Of a DNA stretch of 64,000 bases, positions 37,114 to 45,287 are shown in pieces. The stretch spans positions 124,001 through 188,000 of the forward strand of contig NZ_JFKD01000001.1 in the NCBI RefSeq assembly GCF_002115725.1, read 5' to 3'. The stretch comes from Marivita cryptomonadis. Lineage in GTDB: Bacteria > Pseudomonadota > Alphaproteobacteria > Rhodobacterales > Rhodobacteraceae. Under the pieces are notes generated by a model, which worked only from the letters and a program-made list of their open reading frames with translations, was not told the origin of the DNA and made no database searches. Positions within the stretch are counted from its first letter, which is position 1; each line of letters starts with the position of its first letter. The translations under genes and the position numbers were made by a program.

Positions 37114-37598
37114 GTCAGATCGTAGCGTTTGCTGACCTTGTCTACCAACGCGCCATTGCCCAACTGCTGTTTTGGGTGATGTGCGTAGTCTTCGAACCCA
37201 CGGCTTTGATAATAGGCCAATCCTCCGCCATTATCGGCGCGGATCGTTGCGTTGATCCAGCGATATCCCAGGGATTTTGCGGCTGTTTTAGATGCCTCGA
37301 ACAGCTTTGAGCCCACGCCAAGACCAGTTTTTCCCAATCGCACAAAACTCGCAATGTCACAGGCCTCGGGCGGAAGATCGGGGTGCGGTTCGAGAAACTG
37401 AAACCCAAGGATGTGCCCTGCGTCGTCCTCCGCAACATGCCATGCCGACCTGTCCGGGTCGCGACCCATCCATTCCAGAATGATGTCTCGCGATATGGGC
37501 TTTGTATGCGCCGTGGTCCCGCCTTTTTTGACGATGGCATCCAAAAGTTCCGCCATTTGCCGGGCATCCAAAGCCCCGGCACGACGAATTGTGATCAC
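37110..37598 (-). CDS. GNAT-family N-acetyltransferase
   Basis: This 162-residue acetyltransferase has an N-terminal [18 protein letters not shown], a central AEDDAGHILGFQFLEPHP, the acetyl-CoA loop RLGKTGLGVGSKLFEASKTAAKSLGYRW-like region and DNGGGLAYYQSRGFEDY at the end. The substrate is unknown. GTG 37598 overlaps the upstream HD gene stop by four bases (GTGA). Its stop overlaps the regA stop on the other strand, leaving no room for a terminator. Confidence 0.87.
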   Translation of the reverse strand: MITIRRAGALDARQMAELLDAIVKKGGTTAHTKPISRDIILEWMGRDPDRSAWHVAEDDAGHILGFQFLEPHPDLPPEACDIASFVRLGKTGLGVGSKLFEASKTAAKSLGYRWINATIRADNGGGLAYYQSRGFEDYAHHPKQQLGNGALVDKVSKRYDLT

Positions 37599-38191
37599 AC
37601 CATTTCTCCGATCAGTGTGGAGTGGCGCGAGGTGAAGTCGTTTCGTACATTGACCGGGGCCCGTAGCACAATCGACAGGTCAGCAATCAAGTCCAAATCA
37701 GGTGCGCCAAAGAATTTGTCGGCTTCCGAGCGGGTGAATCCTGCGATTTGGGTCGCTTCCATCCATGCACTGATCCGGTCTGCCTTCTTGATCTGCTTCT
37801 TGAGCTTGGCCGGGGTCATGGCAGGCAAGCCAAACCGTATATGAATCGCCGCCGTTAACCGATCATCAAGCGCTCCATATCCCGGCCCTACCGCTGCCTT
37901 CACGGGCGAAATCATATCACCGATCACGTATTCCGGTGCGTCATGCAAAAGTGCGGTTAGCCGTTCTGCGGCGGTTGCTTTGGGGCAGAGCCGCGCAAAC
38001 AGGGTTTCAACAAGCAGCGAATGCTCGGCCACCGAATAGGCATAGTCGCCGAAGGTTTGACCGTTCCAGCGCGCGACAAAGGCCAGTCCGTGGGCGATAT
38101 CCTCGATCTCGATATCGACTGGGGTCGGGTCCAGCAGGTCAAGCCGTCGGCCCGAAAGCATGCGTTGCCACGCGCGTGGTGGTTTTGCCAT
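37595..38191 (-). CDS. HD-domain phosphohydrolase (YfbR-like nucleotidase)
   Basis: From ATG 38191 ([14 protein letters not shown]) the product is 198 residues. It has the HD-family metal ligands His in [11 protein letters not shown], the HD pair in [18 protein letters not shown] and a late Asp in [11 protein letters not shown]. This matches YfbR-type 5'-deoxynucleotidases or related nucleotide phosphohydrolases in nucleotide-pool control. It is coupled to the GNAT gene and divergent from ahcY. Confidence 0.86.
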   Translation of the reverse strand: MAKPPRAWQRMLSGRRLDLLDPTPVDIEIEDIAHGLAFVARWNGQTFGDYAYSVAEHSLLVETLFARLCPKATAAERLTALLHDAPEYVIGDMISPVKAAVGPGYGALDDRLTAAIHIRFGLPAMTPAKLKKQIKKADRISAWMEATQIAGFTRSEADKFFGAPDLDLIADLSIVLRAPVNVRNDFTSRHSTLIGEMV

Positions 38192-38231
38192 GATGCGCCT
38201 CGTTTTTGTCTTGGGTAGAATGCTGCTGGCT

Positions 38232-38245
38232 GGTTGTAAACAACC
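38232..38245. promoter_or_regulatory. Inverted repeat GGTTGT-AA-ACAACC upstream of ahcY
   Basis: A six-base perfect inverted repeat with a two-base spacer lies in the 124-base gap between the divergent HD-hydrolase and ahcY starts, about 70 bases before the ahcY ATG. The geometry fits a dimeric regulator site. ahcY is known to be regulated by LysR or ArsR-type proteins in related bacteria, but which protein would bind here is not shown. Confidence 0.4.
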
Positions 38246-38257
38246 GTGCATTGCCGG

Positions 38258-38281
38258 GGCAGGGAGCACGTGCTACCTGCC
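38258..38281 (+). promoter_or_regulatory. Hairpin in the ahcY leader
   Basis: GGCAGG at 38258-38263 pairs with CCTGCC at 38276-38281, and inside it AGC pairs with GCT around a four-base loop with one G-A mismatch. If transcribed it is a stable leader hairpin ending 34 bases before the ahcY start. It does not match the SAH riboswitch pattern as I know it. Confidence 0.35.
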
Positions 38282-38315
38282 TTCGCAATCAAGGTTGACA
38301 TGTGGAGTGCCGGGA

Positions 38316-39704
38316 ATGGCCAAAGATTATATCGTCAAGGACATCGCGCTGGCCGGATACGGCCGCAAGGAACTGGATATTGCGGAAACCGAAATGCCGG
38401 GGCTCATGGCGCTGCGCGAAGAGTATGGTGCCGAAAAGCCACTGTCCGGGGCGCGCATTGTCGGGTCCCTGCATATGACGATCCAGACGGCTGTGCTGAT
38501 CGAAACGCTGACCGCTTTGGGTGCCGATGTGCGCTGGGCGTCGTGTAACATCTTCTCGACCCAGGATCACGCGGCGGCTGCGATTGCAGAGGCGGGCGTG
38601 CCTGTTTTTGCGATCAAAGGTCAGACGCTGGAAGAGCATTGGGATTACCTCGACAAGTCGTTCATGTTCCCTGAAGGCGCGAACATGATCCTCGACGATG
38701 GCGGCGACGCGACCCTCTATGTTCTTCTGGGCGCACGCGCCGAAGCGGGTGAAGAGATCATTCCGGTGCCCCAATCCGAAGAGGAAGAGGTGATCAAAAA
38801 GCAGATCGCTAAGCGGATGGCAGAAACCCCCGGTTGGTTTACCAAGACGCGCGATGCGATCAAAGGTGTGTCCGAGGAAACGACGACAGGCGTGCATCGT
38901 TTGTATGAATTGCACAAGAACGGTCAGCTGCCGTTCCCGGCGATCAATGTGAATGACAGCGTCACGAAGTCGAAATTCGACAACAAGTACGGCTGCAAGG
39001 AATCGCTGGTCGACGGCATCCGCCGCGCCACCGATACGATGATGGCGGGTAAGGTCGCTGTGGTTTGTGGCTATGGTGATGTGGGCAAAGGTTCGGCCGC
39101 GTCGCTGTCTGGTGCCGGTGCCCGTGTGAAGGTGACCGAGGCCGACCCGATCTGTGCGCTTCAGGCGGCAATGGACGGGTTCGAGGTTGTTCTGCTCGAA
39201 GACGTAATCGACAGCGCGGACATCTTCATCACCACAACCGGCAACAAGGATGTGATCCGTATCGAGCATATGCGCGAGATGAAGGACATGGCCATCGTCG
39301 GCAACATCGGTCACTTCGACAACGAAATTCAGGTGGCAAGCCTGCGTAACCATAAGTGGACGAACATCAAGGAGCAGGTAGACATGATCGAGATGCCCTC
39401 GGGCAACCGCATCATCCTGCTCTCCGAAGGTCGACTGCTGAACCTCGGCAATGCCACGGGCCACCCGTCCTTCGTGATGTCAGCCAGCTTTACCAATCAG
39501 GTGCTAGCGCAGATCGAGCTGTGGAAGAACGGCGGCCAATACGAGAACCAAGTTTACATCCTGCCAAAGCATCTGGATGAAAAAGTCGCACGTCTGCACT
39601 TAGGCCGCATCGGAGTCAAACTGACCCAATTGTCTCCGGAACAGGCGGCCTACATCGGCGTCACCCCCGAAGGTCCGTTCAAGCCGGAGCATTATCGGTA
39701 CTAA
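38316..39704 (+). CDS. ahcY: S-adenosyl-L-homocysteine hydrolase
   Basis: From ATG 38316 ([20 protein letters not shown]) the product is 462 residues. It splits S-adenosylhomocysteine into adenosine and homocysteine with bound NAD, clearing the inhibitor made by all SAM methyltransferases. Visible are [42 protein letters not shown], the NAD-binding [14 protein letters not shown] and the C-terminal [14 protein letters not shown]...[14 protein letters not shown] ribosome site region and a separate leader precede it; a terminator follows. Confidence 0.98.
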   Translation: MAKDYIVKDIALAGYGRKELDIAETEMPGLMALREEYGAEKPLSGARIVGSLHMTIQTAVLIETLTALGADVRWASCNIFSTQDHAAAAIAEAGVPVFAIKGQTLEEHWDYLDKSFMFPEGANMILDDGGDATLYVLLGARAEAGEEIIPVPQSEEEEVIKKQIAKRMAETPGWFTKTRDAIKGVSEETTTGVHRLYELHKNGQLPFPAINVNDSVTKSKFDNKYGCKESLVDGIRRATDTMMAGKVAVVCGYGDVGKGSAASLSGAGARVKVTEADPICALQAAMDGFEVVLLEDVIDSADIFITTTGNKDVIRIEHMREMKDMAIVGNIGHFDNEIQVASLRNHKWTNIKEQVDMIEMPSGNRIILLSEGRLLNLGNATGHPSFVMSASFTNQVLAQIELWKNGGQYENQVYILPKHLDEKVARLHLGRIGVKLTQLSPEQAAYIGVTPEGPFKPEHYRY

Positions 39705-39736
39705 GCCAATCGGCAAGAACTAGCGCATTGAACAGG

Positions 39737-39768
39737 AAAGGCCCGACGTGAATGTCCGGGCCTTTTTT
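39737..39768 (+). terminator. Terminator of ahcY
   Basis: AAAGGCCCG at 39737-39745 pairs with CGGGCCTTT at 39757-39765 and is followed by a T run, 33 bases after the ahcY stop. Confidence 0.88.
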
Positions 39769-39923
39769 CATTCTTTGTCAGGCACGTAGTGCTCCAATCC
39801 AATCCTAGTCGGAAAAAAGCGCGCGCTAGAGACTGATGCTGACGACGAAAGGCTTTTGAGGAATCGCGGCGGCGTGGTCTCATACACCCATTCGCTACTA
39901 TTCATTTTTCATTTGAGGTTGAG

Positions 39924-40784
39924 ATGGGCAATTACCGCGACCATCCGGCGATCAAGGAAATTCGAAACGCCAACTTCCCGAGGTTCAAGCCAGAGCTGTG
40001 GTGTTCGGAATTTGTTGAAATTTGCCATGCCCTTCCGGTGCGACTGCCGGGAGGAGGTGTGAAAAAGGTCGCCATCACGCGCTACAAGTCAGGCACTGGA
40101 GGGGGCGCTTACAAACGCGCAGGGACGCTCAGAGGGCAATTGCAAAAGAACTCGGAAGTCAAAAAGAACAAGCACGCTAAGAATTGGCTGGATGTCTCAA
40201 AACATCGAATACGGATGGCATTTTGTGGACATGCGACACTCGAGGAAATCTCGCTTTTATGCGAGCTCTCGTTGAAGGCGGGCCTTGTCTCGGCAGATCG
40301 TTTGCAGGCTTGGATCGACCAAGATCAGGAGATCGGGTTGGATTGCAATGGATTTACCAATGCCTATTACACAGCCATCGGCTGTTTTCTTGAGAAACCA
40401 ATTCACTATCACAACAAGTACAAGCAGATCGCAGGAGTCGCGCATAGTTGGTATGATATTGACTACGACAGTGTCGTTTTGTGGGCGCGCCCGAAAGTGT
40501 CGGACGACCAGAAAAAAGATGTTTGGGAAGTTATTCCAAACGGTCACAAAGGGCCGGACCATCACGCTCATATCGGGGTGATTGACCATGTACTGAACGA
40601 TGAGGTGGTTGTTTGTCAGCACGGCTCAAATGTAGGCCCCAGAATATCAACCTACAAAATTGTTTCAGAGCCACCCAGCAAGAAAAAAGGTAAAGAAGTC
40701 TGGTATTTGCGCGAGATTGGAAAGTCAAAAGCGCAGACTTTGATCCTAACCAAGCCTATGTCGACATTTGCCGCCGGTGAATAG
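39924..40784 (+). CDS. Orphan protein with NlpC/P60-like cysteine peptidase motifs
   Basis: This 286-residue protein starts at ATG 39924 with GAGGTTGAG upstream. No signal peptide or membrane segment is visible. The central part has DCNGFTNAYY (near residue 139), matching the DCxGF nucleophile helix of NlpC/P60 peptidases. It is followed by a strand YDSVVLWARP and HHAHIGVIDHV (near 212-222), which could give the catalytic His. The N-terminal 110 residues are basic and unfamiliar. The coding region looks AT-richer than its neighbours and stands alone between a terminator and a large inverted repeat. It may be a transferred wall amidase, toxin or effector. The function is not established. Confidence 0.7.
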   Translation: MGNYRDHPAIKEIRNANFPRFKPELWCSEFVEICHALPVRLPGGGVKKVAITRYKSGTGGGAYKRAGTLRGQLQKNSEVKKNKHAKNWLDVSKHRIRMAFCGHATLEEISLLCELSLKAGLVSADRLQAWIDQDQEIGLDCNGFTNAYYTAIGCFLEKPIHYHNKYKQIAGVAHSWYDIDYDSVVLWARPKVSDDQKKDVWEVIPNGHKGPDHHAHIGVIDHVLNDEVVVCQHGSNVGPRISTYKIVSEPPSKKKGKEVWYLREIGKSKAQTLILTKPMSTFAAGE

Positions 40785-40815
40785 TTTCGTCCAACATGAG
40801 CAAACACGAATTAGT

Positions 40816-40861
40816 AGCGGTTTGCTGGTCTTTCCGAAGCTTTCGGACCGGGCAAACCGCT
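40816..40861. repeat. Nested inverted repeat (10-base outer arms, 6-base inner arms)
   Basis: AGCGGTTTGC at 40816-40825 is perfectly repeated in inverse at 40852-40861. Between them TCCGAA at 40833-40838 pairs with TTCGGA at 40842-40847. It lies between convergent genes (the NlpC/P60-like gene and the LysM gene) but lacks a T run on either side. Confidence 0.7.
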
Positions 40862-40914
40862 GCCATTATTCGTCAAGAAAGCGAGATGCCTGAAGAGACC
40901 TCCAGGCATCTATC

Positions 40915-41334
40915 CTATGCTTCTTGCGGAATACGCAGAACCTGACCCGGATAAATCTTGTCCGGATGGCTAAGCATTGGGCGGTTTGCCTCAAAGATCG
41001 CGTTGTACTTTGAGCCATTGCCCATCGTTTTCTCGGCAATTGCCCAAAGTGTGTCGCCCTTCACGACCTCGTGGAACACCGGTTCGTCCGTCGTGTCTGC
41101 CTCGACTGCAGAAACGCCTTCGACGTTGCCAACGGCCAGGATGACCTTTTCACGTTCTTCTTGGGTCATGTCCCCGCCCGAGACCATGACCTTGTCACCG
41201 TCGACCTTGATTTCGGCACCTTTGGTGTCGAGTCCCAGATCGGCAACTTCCTTTTCAAGAATGGCCGCTGTCGGCAGGTCGTCCTTGCCGACCAACTTGC
41301 GGCCAGCCGATTTCACAAAATTCCAAAGGCCCAT
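40915..41334 (-). CDS. BON and LysM domain protein
   Basis: From ATG 41334 (MGLWNFVKSAGRKLVG; strong GGAGGGG site) the product is 139 residues. It has a BON-like domain (about residues 30-80, VMVSGGDMTQEEREKVILAVGNVEGVSAVE) and a C-terminal LysM domain (EVVKGDTLWAIAEKTMGNGSKYNAIFEANRP...LRIPQ). The order and start match the YgaU/Kbp potassium-binding group; the protein lacks a signal peptide, as Kbp does. It probably acts in the cytoplasm in K+ sensing or stress. It is divergent from the DUF2853 gene. Confidence 0.88.
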   Translation of the reverse strand: MGLWNFVKSAGRKLVGKDDLPTAAILEKEVADLGLDTKGAEIKVDGDKVMVSGGDMTQEEREKVILAVGNVEGVSAVEADTTDEPVFHEVVKGDTLWAIAEKTMGNGSKYNAIFEANRPMLSHPDKIYPGQVLRIPQEA

Positions 41335-41517
41335 ACGCCCCTCCAATGTCTGTTATTCCAGCCATAATCCCGTGGCTTTCGAACCCACTCTAGGGGGAAA
41401 ACACGCCGCCGAAACGCAAAATGTGATTAATCGTTGCCGGATCCTTTGGTTTTTGCCACCTTTCCACTTGTTGGGGGCCGGTCCTCCGGGGAACCAAGAC
41501 TTCACAGGGAGACAGTG

Positions 41518-41859
41518 ATGGGTAAGAGAGACGATTTGATCGCAAAGTATGCGGACGACCTGAAGAACAAGTGCGGCATGACACCGGACATGGACCTTTT
41601 GACCAAGGTGACCATCGGCTGCGGACCAGCCATCTACAACGACGACGCGTCGACTGTCGCGGGATCGCAGGCGTCCGAGCTTGAAACGGTCAAGACCAAT
41701 TTCCTTGTCAAAAAGCTTGGTTTGAAGGACGGCCCGGAATTGATGGACGCGATCAATTCGGTCATCGAGACCTATGGAAAGTCCGAGCGGAACAAGTATC
41801 GGGCGGTGGTCTATTACATGCTGACCAAGCATTTCGGCAAAGAGTCCGTGTACGGTTGA
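41518..41859 (+). CDS. DUF2853 family protein
   Basis: From ATG 41518 (GGGAGAC upstream) the product is 113 residues and highly charged, with DLIAKYADDLKNKCGMTPD and SERNKYRAVVYYMLTKHFGKESVY. It matches DUF2853, a small soluble helical family of unknown function seen in alphaproteobacteria and Bacteroidetes. No catalytic motif is visible. A terminator follows. Confidence 0.85.
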   Translation: MGKRDDLIAKYADDLKNKCGMTPDMDLLTKVTIGCGPAIYNDDASTVAGSQASELETVKTNFLVKKLGLKDGPELMDAINSVIETYGKSERNKYRAVVYYMLTKHFGKESVYG

Positions 41860-41882
41860 TCCATCGGCAAAGAATCAAGATG

Positions 41883-41913
41883 GGGCGTTCCTTTAGGAGC
41901 GCCCTTATTCTTT
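41883..41913 (+). terminator. Terminator of the DUF2853 gene
   Basis: GGGCGTTCC at 41883-41891 pairs with GGAGCGCCC at 41896-41904 (one G-T pair, four-base loop), followed by TTATTCTTT, 23 bases after the stop. Confidence 0.75.
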
Positions 41914-41944
41914 GGAGTTGAGACAAATGCACCAGACTTCGCGT

Positions 41945-41973
41945 TTGGAAAGTTGCACGCAGTGACGTAGATT
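41945..41973 (+). promoter_or_regulatory. Candidate sigma-70-type promoter in an intergenic region
   Basis: TTGGAA at 41945-41950 and TAGATT at 41968-41973 are 17 bases apart. No open reading frame of note follows on the plus strand before the terminator at 42043-42081, so it could drive a short RNA. The match is moderate and such pairs arise by chance. Confidence 0.3.
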
Positions 41974-41979
41974 AGACAA

Positions 41980-42081
41980 TGACGGTCAGGATGACCGAAA
42001 CCATATTCAGTTTACGCGCGTGGTGACTTGGGAGCGCGGGGACGGAGGGTTTCGGCACGGGCCGAGCCCTCCGTTTATTTT
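41980..42081 (+). ncRNA. Candidate small RNA ending in a rho-independent terminator
   Basis: The roughly 100 bases between the candidate promoter and the 42043-42081 terminator hold a small hairpin (GGTCAGGATGACC) and no convincing coding sequence. The upstream DUF2853 gene already has its own terminator, so a second plus-strand terminator here needs an explanation. I recognise no known RNA family. Confidence 0.25.
42043..42081 (+). terminator. GC-rich terminator hairpin
   Basis: CGGAGGG at 42043-42049 pairs with CCCTCCG at 42067-42073, with an inner CGGC/GCCG stem, followed by TTTATTTT on the plus strand. It lies right beside the stop of the minus-strand DUF1761 gene, which it may also affect. 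Confidence 0.65.
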
Positions 42082-42476
42082 CAGAACAGGGGTATCACGG
42101 CGCCGATCACTGCCGATCCAAAAGCCGCATAACCTGCATCGATCAGCGTCAACTTGAACGGCCGACCCGCAAACCCGTAATTGGTGGCAAGCCACGGAGC
42201 TGCAAAACATGCCCCGATGCCAAGGCCAGAAGTAAACCCTTTGCCAACAGTGACGATGTTCAGCATGTCAAAGGCATAATACATGGTTGCCGCAACGACC
42301 ATCGCCGAGGTGATACTGATCACATACGGCAGCGCGGTTTTCAGATTGGCGGGCCTGCCTGTGGCATCGGTTGCAACACCCGAGACGGCAATCCACGGTT
42401 TGGCAAAGATGCTGTACCACGCCGTGCCAAACGCCCAGCCTGCAAGACCAGCTAAAATTATTGGGAGTATGGGCAT
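42081..42476 (-). CDS. DUF1761 family membrane protein
   Basis: This 131-residue protein has four hydrophobic segments (ILPIILAGLAGWAFGTAWY, ALPYVISITSAMVVAATMYYA, a mid GLGIGACFAAPWLATNYGF and a C-terminal LIDAGYAAFGSAVIGAVIPLF). The WYSIFAKPWIAVSG pattern is typical of DUF1761. Function is unknown. ATG 42476 is preferred over 42482 because of its spacing from GGAGG. It sits 24 bases after the EVE-domain gene on the same strand. Confidence 0.82.
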   Translation of the reverse strand: MPILPIILAGLAGWAFGTAWYSIFAKPWIAVSGVATDATGRPANLKTALPYVISITSAMVVAATMYYAFDMLNIVTVGKGFTSGLGIGACFAAPWLATNYGFAGRPFKLTLIDAGYAAFGSAVIGAVIPLF

Positions 42477-42500
42477 GTCCATTCCTCCATTTTGCGCGCG

Positions 42501-42920
42501 TTACCCAGCCAAACCAGCAAGATCGCAAATGATCCGCCATTCCGTGTCCGTAACGGGCTGTACGGAAAGGCGCGAATTGTTCACGAGCACCATGTCGGAC
42601 AACCGTTCATCCGCCTTGATCTGATCAAGTGTGACGGGCGTTTTCACGGCATCCAATGCCTTGATGTCCACGCATTCCCAGCGGTCGTCATCCGTCTTGC
42701 TGTCTGGGTGGGCTTCGGAAATCACTTCGATAGTGCCGACAATCGCTTTTTCGGATTGCGAATGATAGAAAAAGCCTTGATCGCCGATCTTCATCTCGCG
42801 CATGAAATTGCGGGCTTGGTAATTACGCACGCCGTCCCATTCTTCCCCGGCATCGCCTTTGGCGACCTGATCGTCCCAAGACCAAGTGGACGGTTCGGAC
42901 TTGAACAGCCAGTATCTCAT
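42501..42920 (-). CDS. EVE domain protein (thymocyte nuclear protein 1-like)
   Basis: This 139-residue protein has the EVE/PUA-like pattern MRYWLFKSEPSTWSWDD, WDGVRNYQARNFMREM, GDQGFFYHS and GIxEV-like VGTIEVISEAHPD. EVE domains bind modified bases in DNA or RNA, and single-domain bacterial forms may recognise modified cytosines. No partner nuclease is nearby. Its start overlaps the stop of the YciI-like gene by four bases. Confidence 0.92.
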   Translation of the reverse strand: MRYWLFKSEPSTWSWDDQVAKGDAGEEWDGVRNYQARNFMREMKIGDQGFFYHSQSEKAIVGTIEVISEAHPDSKTDDDRWECVDIKALDAVKTPVTLDQIKADERLSDMVLVNNSRLSVQPVTDTEWRIICDLAGLAG

Positions 42921-43192
42921 CCGCCGATCACACGCTTCCAGGGGATAAGCTCGACACTCTCGAACAGTCCCGCCTTCGCATAGGGGTCGTTGTCAGCCCA
43001 GTCTTGCGCGGCGGCCATATCGGCCACGTCCAGGATCACCAGAGATCCAATCATCTGCTCGGCGTCATCCAGCAGTGGCCCGGCCTGATTCACCACGCCC
43101 GTGGCGTCGATATAGGCCAGATGGGACTCCCGATTGGCTTTGCGGATTTCCAAAGCGCCAGGTTTGTCGCGCGCGATCAGGGCGATAAGCAT
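42917..43192 (-). CDS. YciI-like protein
   Basis: This 91-residue ferredoxin-like-fold protein has the YciI pattern MLIALIARDKPGALEIRKANRESHLAYI and ADNDPYAKAGLFESVELIPWKRVIG. The conserved His and Asp are present. Family members act in small-molecule metabolism; the reaction is unknown here. It directly abuts the gpsA stop and overlaps the EVE gene. Confidence 0.9.
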   Translation of the reverse strand: MLIALIARDKPGALEIRKANRESHLAYIDATGVVNQAGPLLDDAEQMIGSLVILDVADMAAAQDWADNDPYAKAGLFESVELIPWKRVIGG

Positions 43193-44152
43193 TTATTCTT
43201 CCTTCAGTGGTCGGGTCATCAAAGAGTCTATGGCATCCTTGACCGTCGTTGAACCCTCGACAAGTCTGGCCACGATGTTGGTGATCGGTGTGTCGATCTC
43301 TTTCTGGCGCGCGATCTTGGACATGGCCTGCGCCGTCGCAGCACCTTCCACGGTGATTTTCGGATCAAAGGCGTCGCCGCGACCGAGGGACACCCCAAGA
43401 CGGTAGTTGCGTGACAGGTCGGAAGTGCAGGTTAGGGCAAGGTCTCCAAGACCGGACAGTCCTGCAAGAGTGTCGGTGCGCGCGCCCAGAGCTCGTCCTA
43501 TCCTTTGCATTTCTGCAAAGCCGCGGGTCATTGTCGCCGCCCGTGCGCTGTCGCCCAGACCAGCACCAATCACGGCACCACAGGCGATGGCCATGACGTT
43601 TTTCAACGCGCCGCCCAGTTCGGCGCCAACGGTGTCGGTTGTGCGATAAAGCCTAAGAGTGGGCGTCGTCAGAGCAGCCTGCAGTCTAGCGCCGGACGTT
43701 GCATCCTTGCATGCGAGCGTTAGCGCGGTGGGGCGGCCGATGGCAATGTCGGCAGCAAAGCTGGGGCCAGTGAGGATCGCGGTCGTCACATTGGGTGAAG
43801 CGTCATTTAGCACGCCCGTCGGGCCAAGACCGGTGCTTAGTTCGATGCCTTTGCAACAGGCCACCCAAGGTGTTTCGGTCTTTTGCGGAAGGATCGAGAT
43901 CGCTGCGCGCATGTGCTGCAAGGGAACGGCGATCAAGAGGGCTTTGCCACCCATGATGGCGCTCAGATCCTGCGCAACCTTTAGGCTGTCTGGGAAAACT
44001 GCATCAGGCAAATAGGCACTGTTGCACCGCACCTTGTCCAAATTCCGTGCCTGTTCAGAAGTGCGGCACCACAATGTGACAGGCTGCCCGGTCTTTGCTA
44101 GCGCGATCGCCAACGCCGTGCCGAATGCGCCGGCGCCCATGATACTGATCAC
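43193..44152 (-). CDS. gpsA: Glycerol-3-phosphate dehydrogenase [NAD(P)+]
   Basis: This 319-residue enzyme makes sn-glycerol 3-phosphate from dihydroxyacetone phosphate for phospholipid synthesis. It has the dinucleotide-binding start [43 protein letters not shown], the substrate motif [15 protein letters not shown] and [22 protein letters not shown] 44152 overlaps the tsaD stop by four bases (GTGA). The tsaD-gpsA-yciI-EVE order appears to be one transcript. Confidence 0.97.
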   Translation of the reverse strand: MISIMGAGAFGTALAIALAKTGQPVTLWCRTSEQARNLDKVRCNSAYLPDAVFPDSLKVAQDLSAIMGGKALLIAVPLQHMRAAISILPQKTETPWVACCKGIELSTGLGPTGVLNDASPNVTTAILTGPSFAADIAIGRPTALTLACKDATSGARLQAALTTPTLRLYRTTDTVGAELGGALKNVMAIACGAVIGAGLGDSARAATMTRGFAEMQRIGRALGARTDTLAGLSGLGDLALTCTSDLSRNYRLGVSLGRGDAFDPKITVEGAATAQAMSKIARQKEIDTPITNIVARLVEGSTTVKDAIDSLMTRPLKEE

Positions 44153-45219
44153 GCCTTAGCCCCTTTTTTACCGCTGCCCAGCGCCGCCGGGGCCACCCTG
44201 TCAAGTGGCCATCTGGGGCGCGCGGTCAAGGTCAGGTCATCTGCGCCTTCGAGTGCGAATTTCTCGGCTCCGGCGAAAGCGATCATCGCGGCGTTGTCGG
44301 TGCAGAGCGCGAGCGGAGGCGCCACGAAGGCCAAGCCGTTCTGGTTGGAAAGTGTCTCTAGAGCTGCCCGAAGTTGTGTATTGGCAGCAACACCCCCGGC
44401 CACGGCAAACCCCGTGATGCCGGTGCAGCCGGTCAAAGCGCGTCGCGATTTCTCGACCAGAACATCGCGGACGGCAGCCTGAAATCCAGCACAAAGGTCG
44501 CTGATATCTTGTGCATGCAAGCCGCCCTGATTTGAAACAAGTTGATCGCGCTGGCGGAGCAATGCTGTCTTGAGACCAGAAAAGGACAGGTCGCATCCCG
44601 GGCGATCCAACAGTGGCCGGGGAAAGACAAATCGCGTTTCATCGCCGGACAGTGCGGATGTTTCAACTGATGGGCCACCCGGCTGGGGCAATCCAAGCAA
44701 GCGCGCGGTTTTGTCGAAGGCTTCGCCCGGTGCGTCGTCGATTGTACTGCCAAGTCGCACAAACGATGTTGGCCCATCGACGCGCAGGAATTGGCAATGT
44801 CCGCCGGACACCAGAAGGATAAGATAAGGATACTCTATCCCGTCGGTAAGCCGTGGTGTCAGCGCGTGTCCGGCAAGGTGATTGACCCCAATCAGCGGTT
44901 TGCCAGTCGCCGCGCTCAAGCCCTTGGCCATCATCACTCCCGACAGCACACCTCCGATCAATCCCGGTCCCGCTGTGACTGCAATCGCATCGATATCGCT
45001 CAGCGCGACCTTTGCCTCGGTCAGCGCTTGTTCGATGCAGATATCCAGCTTTTCCGCATGCGCCCTTGCGGCGATTTCGGGTACGACGCCCCCGTAGGCT
45101 GCGTGAAGTGCGGTTTGGTCCGCCACAACCGAAGACAAGATCCCACGACCACGCACCACTGCGGCGGCGGTATCATCGCAGCTGCTTTCCAGCCCCAAAA
45201 TGGTGATATCGCGACCCAT
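44149..45219 (-). CDS. tsaD: tRNA N6-adenosine threonylcarbamoyltransferase TsaD
   Basis: This 356-residue enzyme has the Kae1/TsaD start [16 protein letters not shown], the metal ligands in [13 protein letters not shown] (HxxxH), [14 protein letters not shown] and the C-terminal [14 protein letters not shown]. It transfers threonylcarbamate to A37 of tRNAs with TsaB and TsaE; tsaE is at 32238-32711. It is divergent from hemD, with 68 bases between starts. Confidence 0.97.
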   Translation of the reverse strand: MGRDITILGLESSCDDTAAAVVRGRGILSSVVADQTALHAAYGGVVPEIAARAHAEKLDICIEQALTEAKVALSDIDAIAVTAGPGLIGGVLSGVMMAKGLSAATGKPLIGVNHLAGHALTPRLTDGIEYPYLILLVSGGHCQFLRVDGPTSFVRLGSTIDDAPGEAFDKTARLLGLPQPGGPSVETSALSGDETRFVFPRPLLDRPGCDLSFSGLKTALLRQRDQLVSNQGGLHAQDISDLCAGFQAAVRDVLVEKSRRALTGCTGITGFAVAGGVAANTQLRAALETLSNQNGLAFVAPPLALCTDNAAMIAFAGAEKFALEGADDLTLTARPRWPLDRVAPAALGSGKKGAKA

Positions 45220-45287
45220 TCGAGTTTCCGTTGCACCTATGAGGCTCAGCAGTTACCACCCTTGGTTGCTGCTCACAACAATCCCGG

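Noticed and set aside
38192..38315. SAH or SAM riboswitch ahead of ahcY
   Set aside because: The expected conserved core of the SAH riboswitch is not visible. Only a plain hairpin and an inverted repeat are seen, so it is listed as a candidate regulatory element instead.
38289..39464. Long minus-strand open frame opposite ahcY
   Set aside because: The plus-strand ahcY is certain; the minus frame has no known motif and an odd histidine- and arginine-rich composition typical of a shadow frame.
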